From NCBI GenBank assembly GCA_964428275.1, contig CAYRXN010000069.1, forward strand, positions 1 through 5,298: a stretch of 5,298 nt of DNA, in the 5' to 3' direction. This stretch comes from JALSRY01 sp964428275 (lineage in GTDB: Bacteria; Planctomycetota; Phycisphaerae; UBA1845; Fen-1342). Positions 1-5,298 of the stretch are shown one piece after another. A program made the position numbers and the translations under genes. Each line of letters opens with the position of its first letter. The stretch's first letter is position 1. Below the pieces are notes generated by a model, which was given only the letters and a program-made list of their open reading frames with translations, ran no database searches and was not told the origin of the DNA.

Positions 1-108
1 CCACGCCCGCGTCGCCGGTCGGCCCCGCGGCACCGGTCTTCAAATGGCCTCGGGCAGTTTCGGCCGTCGCCGCCTCTTCACCGCCCGCTTATCGCTTTTC
101 CACCACGC
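1..108. other. Region downstream of nifJ; no gene identified
   Basis: This is the 3' flank of nifJ. I see no convincing hairpin with a T-run, so no terminator is called. On the minus strand, the frame after a TAA at 91-89 stays open to the left edge with a protein-like but low-complexity translation (AGGEEAATAETARGHLKTG and onward). It contains a TTG at 43-41, with GAGG only 4 bases upstream, that could begin a following gene. There is no ATG on that strand in this stretch. The evidence is too thin to call a CDS. Confidence 0.3.
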
Positions 109-3100
109 TCAGGCTCCGCCGCCGTTGCTGCCGAACGTGGCGGCGTACACTTCCGTCATGCGGTGGAAGAACTCGTAGCGCGTCCGGGCGTCCTGCTGGG
201 CCTCTTCCATCAGGCGCTTGGCCTCTTCCGGCCGCGTCTTGGTCAGCATCTTGAAGCGGTTCTGGTGGTAGGCGAACTCCGAATACGGAATCGACGGTGG
301 CTTCGAGTCGATGCTCAGCGGATTGCGGCCTTCGGCCGCCAGGGCCGGGTTGTACCGCAGCAGCGGGAAGTGCCCGGACGTGACCGCCTCCTTCTGGATC
401 TGCAACCCGAGCCGCATGTTGATCCCGTGGGCGATGCAGTGGCTGTAGGCGATGATGATCGAGGGGCCGTCCCACGCTTCGGCTTCGATGAACGCCTTGA
501 CCGTCTGCTGGTCGTTGGCCCCCATCGCCACCTGGGCCACGTACACGTTGCCGTAGGCCATCGCCATCATGGCGAGGTTCTTCTTGCCCTGGGGTTTGCC
601 GCCGGCGGCGAACTTGGCCACCGCGGCCCGCGGCGTCGCCTTCGAGCACTGCCCGCCGGTGTTCGAGTACACCTCGGTGTCGAGCACGAGCACGTTGACG
701 TTGCGGCCGCTGGCGAGCACGTGGTCGAGCCCGCCGTAGCCGATGTCATACGCCCAGCCGTCGCCGCCCACGATCCAGACGCTCTTCTTCACGAGCATGT
801 CGGCCAGGTCGAGCAGGTGCCGGGCGTCCGCGCTGTCGATGCCGCGCAGCTTCTCCTTGAGGATCGCCACCCGCTCGCGCTGCGCTTCGATCTCGGCATC
901 GGTCTTCTGCACCGCGTTGAGCAGCGCGTCGGCCAGCTCGCCGCCGAGCGAACCGCGCAGCTGGCCGACCAGCTCGCGGGCCATTTCGGCCTGCTTGTCG
1001 ATCGTCAGCCGATAGCCCAGTCCGAACTCGGCGTTGTCCTCGAACAGCGAGTTGCACCAGGCCGGTCCGCGCCCGTCCGGGCGAACGGCCCAGGGCGCCG
1101 TCGGCAGGTTCCCGCCGTAGATCGACGAACAGCCCGTCGCGTTGGCGATGATCGCCCGGTCGCCGAAGAGCTGCGTCATCAGCTTGTAGTACGGAGTCTC
1201 GCCGCAGCCGGCGCACGCCCCGGAATACTCGAACAGCGGCTGGAGGAACTGCGACCCCTTCACCGTGTTCATGCGCACCTTCTCGCGGTCGATTTCGGGC
1301 AGGCTCAGGAAGAACTCGTAGTTCGTCCGCTCGCGCTCGCGCAGCGGCGGCTGGAACTCCATGTTGATCGCCTTGAGCCGCGTTTCCTTCTTGTTCTTGG
1401 CCGGGCAGGCCTCGACGCAGATGCCGCAGCCGGTGCAGTCTTCGGGCGCGACCTGGATCGTCACGTGCATCCCGGCCAGTTCCTTGCCGATCGCCTTGCG
1501 CGACTTGAACCCTTCGGGGGCCTTGTCCAGCAGCGCCTCGTCGTAGGCTTTCATGCGAATCGCCGCGTGCGGGCAGACCAGCGCGCACTTGCCGCACTGG
1601 ATGCACGTCTGCGGATCCCAGATCGGAATCTCGAGCGCGATGTTGCGCTTCTCCCAGCGGGCCGTGTTCGTCGGGAAGGTGCCGTCGACCGGCAGCGCGC
1701 TGACCGGCAGCGCGTCGCCCTCGCCGGCGATGATCTTGCCCAGGACGTCGCGAACGAACTCCGGCGCTTCCGGCGAAACCACCGGCGGCCGGGCGATGTC
1801 GCTGGTGACCTTCTCCGGGACGGGGATTTCGTGCAGGTTGTCGAGCGTGGCGTCCACCGCCGCCCAGTTCTTCTTGACGACGTCCTCGCCCTTCTTGCCG
1901 TAGGTCTTCTTGATCGCGTTCTTGATCGCCGCGATGGCCTCGTCCTTGGGCAAGACCCCCGAGATCGCGAAGAAACAGGTCTGCATGATCGTGTTGATGC
2001 GCACGCCCATGCCGGTTTCCTTGGCGACCTTGTAGGCGTCGATCACGTAGAGCCGCAGCCGCTTGGCGATGATCTCCTCCTGGACCTCGCGCGGCAGCTT
2101 GTCCCAGGTTTCCTCCGCCGCGTAGGGGCTGTTGAGCAGGAACACCGCCTCGGGCTCGGCGTAGCGGAGCATGTCGTAGCGCTCGACGAACGTCCACGCG
2201 TGGCAGCCGATGAAGTTCGCCCGGTCGATCAGGTAGGTCGAGCGGATCGGCCGCGGTCCGAACCGCAGGTGCGAAACCGTGATCGAACCGGCTTTCTTCG
2301 AGTCGTAGACGAAATAGCCCTGGGCGTAGTTGTCGGTCCCCTCGCCGATGATCTTGATCGAGTTCTTGTTCGCGCCGACGGTGCCGTCGGAACCCAGCCC
2401 GTAGAACATGCACCGCACGACCTCCCTGGTCGCGGTCGTGAACGCCGGATCGTAGTCGAGGCTGGTGTGCGTCACGTCGTCGTCGATGCCGACCGTGAAG
2501 TGGTTCTTCGGCGCCGGCCGGGTCAGGTTGTCGAGCACCGCCTTGGCCATCGCCGGCGTGAAGTCCTTGCTGCTCAGGCCGTAGCGCCCGCTGACGACCC
2601 GGGGCATCGCAAACGGCAGCGTGCCTTCGATCTGCCGCTCGGCCAGCGCGCTGAGCACGTCTTCGTACAGCGGCTCACCGGCCGCACCGGGCTCCTTGGT
2701 CCGGTCGAGCACGGCGATCGACTTGACCGACTTCGGCAGCGCCGCCACCAGGTGCTCGGTCGAGAAGGGGCGATAGAGCCGGACCTTGATCATGCCGACC
2801 TTCTCGCCCCGGCCGACGAGGTGTTCGACGGTTTCGTGCATCGCCTCGGCCCCCGAGCCCATCAGAATCACGACCCGTTCGGCATCCGGCGCCCCGACGT
2901 AATCGAACAGCCGGTACTGCACGCCGACGACCTGGGCGAAACGATCCATGACGCCCTGCACGATCTCGGGGGCCTTGCTGTAGTACGGATTCACCGTCTC
3001 GCGGGCCTGGAAGAACACGTCCGGGTTCTGGGCCGAGCCGCGGAGCATGGGCCGATCGGGCGAGAGTCCGTGGTTGTGCTGCATGCGCACCGCCTGTTCG

Positions 3101-3690
3101 TCGATCACCGCCCGCATGTCGTCGGGGGAGAGCTGTTCGATCTTGCTCACTTCGTGCGACGTGCGGAAGCCGTCGAAGAAATGCACGAACGGAATGCGGC
3201 TCTCCAGGCTCGCCGCGTGTGCGATCAGCGCCAGGTGCATGACTTCCTGCACCGAGCCCGAGGCCAGCATGCCGAAGCCCGTCGATCGGCAGGCCATCAC
3301 GTCGCTGTGGTCGCCGAAGATGCTCAAGGCGTGGGTCGCGACGGTGCGGGCCGAGACGTGAAAAACGGTGGGCGTCAGTTCGCCGGCGAGCTTGAACATC
3401 GTCGGGATCATCAGCAGCAGGCCCTGCGACGCGGTGAACGTCGTCGTCAGCGCGCCGGTCATCGCCGCCCCGTGCACCGACGCCGAGGCCCCGCCCTCGC
3501 TCTGCATCTCGATCACGTGGGGGATCGTGCCCCAGATGTTCGGCTGGCCCTTGGCGGACCACTCGTCGGCCCACTCCCCCATCGGCGAAGACGGCGTGAT
3601 CGGGTAGATCGCAATCACCTCGCTCAGGTGATGCGCCACGTACGCAGCCGCCTCGTTCCCGTCGATCGTAACCATGCGTCTGTCGCTCAT
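109..3690 (-). CDS. nifJ: Pyruvate:ferredoxin (flavodoxin) oxidoreductase, single-chain homodimeric type
   Basis: This cytoplasmic enzyme oxidatively decarboxylates pyruvate with CoA to acetyl-CoA and CO2, giving electrons to ferredoxin or flavodoxin. The translation aligns from end to end with remembered E. coli and Desulfovibrio africanus PFOR. From the ATG at 3690 it has 1193 residues (E. coli about 1174, D. africanus 1232). Visible parts in order: pyrimidine-binding domain (about 1-255) with YPITPSS at 29-35 (pyruvate Thr32), Glu65 for thiamine diphosphate and Arg115 for pyruvate; domain II (about 256-410); CoA-contact domain III with GSDGTVGANKN at 433-443; two [4Fe-4S] motifs, Cys696/699/702/706 and Cys752/755/758/762; proximal-cluster cysteines 826, 829, 854 and 1085; and the TPP motif GDGWAYDIGYGG at 976-987 with NTGG at 1010-1013. 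The C-terminal tail is short, like the E. coli form. The start is chosen because five residues before MVTIDGN match D. africanus and GGGAG lies 8 bases upstream. An in-frame ATG at 3705 adds five residues and is also plausible. The gene is intact. Identity is near certain, but pyruvate as substrate rests on homology. Confidence 0.97.
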   Translation of the reverse strand: MSDRRMVTIDGNEAAAYVAHHLSEVIAIYPITPSSPMGEWADEWSAKGQPNIWGTIPHVIEMQSEGGASASVHGAAMTGALTTTFTASQGLLLMIPTMFKLAGELTPTVFHVSARTVATHALSIFGDHSDVMACRSTGFGMLASGSVQEVMHLALIAHAASLESRIPFVHFFDGFRTSHEVSKIEQLSPDDMRAVIDEQAVRMQHNHGLSPDRPMLRGSAQNPDVFFQARETVNPYYSKAPEIVQGVMDRFAQVVGVQYRLFDYVGAPDAERVVILMGSGAEAMHETVEHLVGRGEKVGMIKVRLYRPFSTEHLVAALPKSVKSIAVLDRTKEPGAAGEPLYEDVLSALAERQIEGTLPFAMPRVVSGRYGLSSKDFTPAMAKAVLDNLTRPAPKNHFTVGIDDDVTHTSLDYDPAFTTATREVVRCMFYGLGSDGTVGANKNSIKIIGEGTDNYAQGYFVYDSKKAGSITVSHLRFGPRPIRSTYLIDRANFIGCHAWTFVERYDMLRYAEPEAVFLLNSPYAAEETWDKLPREVQEEIIAKRLRLYVIDAYKVAKETGMGVRINTIMQTCFFAISGVLPKDEAIAAIKNAIKKTYGKKGEDVVKKNWAAVDATLDNLHEIPVPEKVTSDIARPPVVSPEAPEFVRDVLGKIIAGEGDALPVSALPVDGTFPTNTARWEKRNIALEIPIWDPQTCIQCGKCALVCPHAAIRMKAYDEALLDKAPEGFKSRKAIGKELAGMHVTIQVAPEDCTGCGICVEACPAKNKKETRLKAINMEFQPPLRERERTNYEFFLSLPEIDREKVRMNTVKGSQFLQPLFEYSGACAGCGETPYYKLMTQLFGDRAIIANATGCSSIYGGNLPTAPWAVRPDGRGPAWCNSLFEDNAEFGLGYRLTIDKQAEMARELVGQLRGSLGGELADALLNAVQKTDAEIEAQRERVAILKEKLRGIDSADARHLLDLADMLVKKSVWIVGGDGWAYDIGYGGLDHVLASGRNVNVLVLDTEVYSNTGGQCSKATPRAAVAKFAAGGKPQGKKNLAMMAMAYGNVYVAQVAMGANDQQTVKAFIEAEAWDGPSIIIAYSHCIAHGINMRLGLQIQKEAVTSGHFPLLRYNPALAAEGRNPLSIDSKPPSIPYSEFAYHQNRFKMLTKTRPEEAKRLMEEAQQDARTRYEFFHRMTEVYAATFGSNGGGA

Positions 3691-3698
3691 GAGCAAAA

Positions 3699-3703
3699 CT
3701 CCC
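3699..3703 (-). promoter_or_regulatory. Ribosome-binding site for the nifJ start at 3690
   Basis: The minus strand reads GGGAG followed by 8 bases (TTTTGCTC) and then ATG at 3690-3688. This is a good Shine-Dalgarno match at ideal spacing. It supports the start that yields MSDRRMVTIDGN, whose N-terminal length matches known PFORs. The motif overlaps the alternative upstream ATG at 3705, so initiation at 3705 and at 3690 would compete. Confidence 0.6.
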
Positions 3704-3713
3704 ATCCGGGCAG

Positions 3714-3719
3714 CACCTC
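3714..3719 (-). promoter_or_regulatory. Ribosome-binding site for the alternative nifJ start at 3705
   Basis: The minus strand reads GAGGTG, then 8 bases, then an in-frame ATG at 3705-3703 that would start the protein as MGVLLMSDRR. The match and spacing are as good as for the downstream pair. The extra five residues have no counterpart in the E. coli or D. africanus proteins as I remember them, so I treat this as the secondary start. The third in-frame ATG (3675) has no such motif and is unlikely. Confidence 0.4.
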
Positions 3720-3895
3720 ATGTCCGCCCAAGAGTCGTCGTAGTGCCAGCCGGCCGGGCACCTGGCGCTCCGACCGCTGCTTGCAGTTGTTTTTGTTCTC
3801 GCGCGTCGGCTGGCCGGTCCCTGACCCGCCGGCGCAAAGGCCCCCCGCCGCCCCCACCTGGAAGATAGCAAACCGCATACCATCCCCGCGGGCGC

Positions 3896-3924
3896 ACAAT
3901 GCGGCCAATTGCCGCCGATTGCAA
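3896..3924 (-). promoter_or_regulatory. Weak sigma70-like promoter candidate for nifJ with an internal dyad
   Basis: On the minus strand TTGCAA (3924-3919, 4 of 6 matches to TTGACA) is followed after 17 bases by CATTGT (3901-3896, 3 of 6 matches to TATAAT). Most of the spacer, plus one base of the -10 box, is an inverted repeat: GCGGC and GCCGC arms around a CAATT centre at 3901-3915. An operator often sits at this position. The -10 box is poor and high-GC bacteria often lack clear consensus boxes, so this is a candidate only. Confidence 0.2.
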
Positions 3925-4082
3925 GCGCCCCGGCCCCGCGCGCATGCGCGAAACCGCGCAACGCGTGCGGCTCCGCCTCGTCCGAGGCGTGCCTTTTCAG
4001 CGATTATGCGAGAAACACACCCCCCGCCGGAGACGAGCAAGTCCCTACAGAGACGGCGAACACGATGCTCCCCGGCGTACCG

Positions 4083-4122
4083 ACACAACGAAGGCGGCAC
4101 CAACCCCTGGGCCGGCGCCGCC
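4083..4122 (-). terminator. Intrinsic terminator of the upstream TPR-like gene
   Basis: In the minus-strand transcript GGCGGC-GCCGGCC (4122-4110) pairs with GGTTGGT-GCCGCC (4105-4093) around a CAGG loop. The result is a continuous 13-bp stem that includes three G-U pairs. A T-rich but imperfect tail, TTCGTTGTGT (4092-4083), follows at once. The hairpin starts 38 bases after the TAA of the upstream gene. The G-U pairs become C-A mismatches in a plus-strand transcript, so the full stem forms only in the direction in which both genes are transcribed. The broken T-run is the main weakness. Confidence 0.6.
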
Positions 4123-4160
4123 ATAACCCCATGCGAGTAATTATGTTACGCGATCAACCC

Positions 4161-5298
4161 TTACCGGCACGTTGCGGAGAGCGCCCGTTTGGCGCCCACT
4201 TCGTATACCGAAGCCGGGTACAGGCTGGAGAGTTCCGCCGCATAGCGCTCCGCATTCTCACGGTGGCCGGCCGCCAATTCGGCCCGTACCAGCGCTTGCA
4301 GCAACAAGCCGTCGTAAGCTGCTTTCAACCGCTCCGCTTTTTTCCGGGCATCTTCCCCCGCCGCCGTGCGCGCCGCCACGATCTGTGCCAGACGAGCCAG
4401 TTGGGGGCGCTCGCGCTCGTACACGCCCCTCAACAGCGATACCACCCGCTCGATCGTGTCGTCCCCGAATCCGAGGACACTGCTGGCGTACTCGACTTTC
4501 AGTTCCGCCGTACCGGCATCGGGTGGCATCGATTCGAGCCACTGGTGGACCAACTGCCGCCGCCCCGTGACCCCCGTGCTCATCACGTAACGCAAATATT
4601 CGGACGGTTCCAACATGCGCTGCCGGAGTCCCGCGATATCCTTCAGGATATCCCGCAACGCCTCCGAACGACCATCCCGCCACCGCAGCACATGATCGAG
4701 CTCGGCAAACGCCAACGCCTCGGCGTAAGAGATGCCCAGCGACGCGAAGCCCGCCCCGGGCGCGCAGCGCATCAGCAGTTTGCGGCCGGTTCTGAGCGTC
4801 TCGAAGACCTTCGCCGGCCCGCCGGGTGCGCTGGCTTGAGCTTCGGCAAGCCGCTTGGTCGTCGTGTACGCGATGCCGGCGAGGATCTCCGCGCGCTCCC
4901 CATCCGGCTTGCCCCGCAACAGTTGCGTCACTTCCCTGAACAGCGCCTGCCACTGCGCGATCGCTTTGCCGCGCGCCGCCGCCCGTTCGGCGGCCGTGGG
5001 GGCCGTTTGCGCCTGCTGGTCGAGCGCCTGCGCCAACAGCTCGTGGTACTGGCACTGCGCAAACTCATCCCGGGCCGACTGGATCATGCGAACGGCCAGG
5101 TCCGCGGCCAGCGCGTGGTCGCCGGCGCGGCAGGCCAGCGCGTGAGCCAAGTCGAGCCCAGCCGGCTTCAGCGGATCGTCCGGGGAAGCGTCGATGACGT
5201 CCAGCAGGCGCTCCAGCCAGAGTTGCGGGTCACAGGCATCCGACCGGCCGGCTTGGGCGTAATCATCCAGCACGCGCGCCAACGGTGATTTCCCGCTC
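4161..5298 (-). CDS. Alpha-helical TPR-like repeat protein, 5' end outside or at the window edge
   Basis: I do not recognise a specific family. The frame is open from the right edge to a TAA at 4161-4163, giving 378 visible codons. The translation is almost wholly helical and rich in Ala, Leu, Arg and Glu. Two stretches resemble tetratricopeptide units; numbered from the TTG codon at 5282 they lie at about 41-72 (AGLDLAHALACRAGDHALAA) and 325-356 (LVRAELAAGHRENAERYAAE, ending in LYP with Ala344 and Pro356 at the usual conserved places). I see no signal peptide, membrane segment or catalytic motif in this part. The protein ends LYPASVYEVGAKRALSATCR. The TTG at 5282 has only a weak GGGA 8 bases upstream, and the frame stays open beyond it as SGKSPLARVL, so the gene probably continues past the window. 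It likely serves as a protein-interaction scaffold or as the C-terminal part of a larger protein. The real-gene call rests on balanced amino-acid composition, TPR-like spacing and a terminator just downstream. Confidence 0.8.
   Translation of the reverse strand, partial: SGKSPLARVLDDYAQAGRSDACDPQLWLERLLDVIDASPDDPLKPAGLDLAHALACRAGDHALAADLAVRMIQSARDEFAQCQYHELLAQALDQQAQTAPTAAERAAARGKAIAQWQALFREVTQLLRGKPDGERAEILAGIAYTTTKRLAEAQASAPGGPAKVFETLRTGRKLLMRCAPGAGFASLGISYAEALAFAELDHVLRWRDGRSEALRDILKDIAGLRQRMLEPSEYLRYVMSTGVTGRRQLVHQWLESMPPDAGTAELKVEYASSVLGFGDDTIERVVSLLRGVYERERPQLARLAQIVAARTAAGEDARKKAERLKAAYDGLLLQALVRAELAAGHRENAERYAAELSSLYPASVYEVGAKRALSATCR

Larger units (their letters stand above)
3706..4092 (-). 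promoter_or_regulatory. Upstream region of nifJ; no convincing gene
   Basis: This 387-base stretch lies between the likely terminator of the upstream gene and nifJ, and must carry the nifJ promoter if the two are transcribed separately. The small open frames in it give Arg/Gly/Ala-rich translations with no recognisable domain, and I found no tRNA-like TTCGA arm. On the minus strand the -10-like boxes are CATAAT (4008-4003), CATTGT (3901-3896) and TATCTT (3867-3862). Only CATTGT has a plausible -35, TTGCAA at 17-bp spacing. A short dyad, several GC palindromes and a G-run tract are described separately. Starting at any of these boxes, the mRNA leader would be roughly 150-300 bases, long enough for leader-based control. 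I recognise no known riboswitch or regulator site. Confidence 0.5.

Noticed and set aside
746..2413. A 555-codon minus-strand frame inside nifJ
   Set aside because: It is a shifted reading of nifJ, dominated by Arg, Gly and Ala, with no recognisable domain.
3742..3747. TGGCAC on the minus strand, like half of a sigma54 promoter
   Set aside because: The second element (TTGC-like) is missing at the required spacing.
3744..3761. A GTGCC/GGCAC inverted repeat in the nifJ leader
   Set aside because: The stem is only 5 bp with mismatches inside, and such repeats are expected by chance in DNA of this GC content.
3895..3900. ATTGTG on the minus strand, like a Rex (NADH-sensing) half-site
   Set aside because: Rex sites need a CACAA partner about six bases away. 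The following bases are CGCCCGCGG, so there is no second half.
3687..4124. A 145-codon minus-strand frame in the spacer that ends at the nifJ start
   Set aside because: It overlaps the terminator hairpin, is rich in Arg, Gly, Ala and Cys, and resembles no family I know. Only its ATGA overlap with nifJ is of interest, and that is reported as a finding.
163..4140. A 1325-codon open frame on the plus strand opposite nifJ
   Set aside because: It is in exact register with nifJ codons and its translation is rich in His, Arg, Asp and Val with no domain. It is open because nifJ avoids TTA, CTA and TCA. nifJ itself aligns fully with a known enzyme.
4154..4158. TTGAT on the minus strand, like an FNR half-site
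   Set aside because: The matching ATCAA half is absent at FNR spacing, and the position is right after the upstream gene's stop, far from nifJ.
3909..5288. A 459-codon open frame on the plus strand opposite the TPR-like gene
   Set aside because: It is also in exact register with the minus-strand gene and rich in Arg, Gln, His and Pro. It runs through the terminator and the non-coding spacer, which marks it as a codon-bias shadow.

Overview
The window is GC-rich bacterial DNA (roughly two-thirds G+C by eye). It carries two genes, both on the minus strand: a complete pyruvate:ferredoxin/flavodoxin oxidoreductase gene (nifJ, about 109-3690) and the 3' part of an alpha-helical, TPR-like protein gene (4161 to the right edge). 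Nothing in the sequence fixes the taxon. High GC, a bacterial-type single-chain PFOR and a large helical-repeat protein would fit Planctomycetota or another high-GC facultative or anaerobic lineage, but that is only an impression. Both genes have well-placed purine-rich ribosome-binding motifs, as expected for a bacterium.

Layout, reading with transcription from right to left. At the right edge is the partial TPR-like gene, ending in TAA at 4161-4163. It is followed 38 bases later by a strong 13-bp hairpin (4093-4122) with a T-rich tail, most likely the terminator of that unit. The rest of the spacer (3706-4092) holds no convincing gene. It is unusually structured, with a small perfect dyad (3974-3989), overlapping GC palindromes (3939-3960), a short dyad between weak -35/-10-like boxes (3896-3924), a G-run tract with quadruplex potential on the coding strand (3841-3858) and two tandem Shine-Dalgarno/ATG pairs. 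nifJ fills most of the window. The last 108 bases hold no recognisable gene, although one minus-strand frame stays open to the left edge.

Function: nifJ encodes the large homodimeric iron-sulfur enzyme that oxidises pyruvate with CoA to acetyl-CoA and CO2, passing electrons to ferredoxin or flavodoxin. All cluster ligands and the thiamine-diphosphate and pyruvate-binding residues I could check are present, so the enzyme should be active. It lacks the C-terminal protective tail of the oxygen-stable Desulfovibrio africanus enzyme. The terminator and long spacer suggest that nifJ is transcribed from its own promoter and not as part of the upstream unit. I see no functional link between the two genes and no clear new system in this window.
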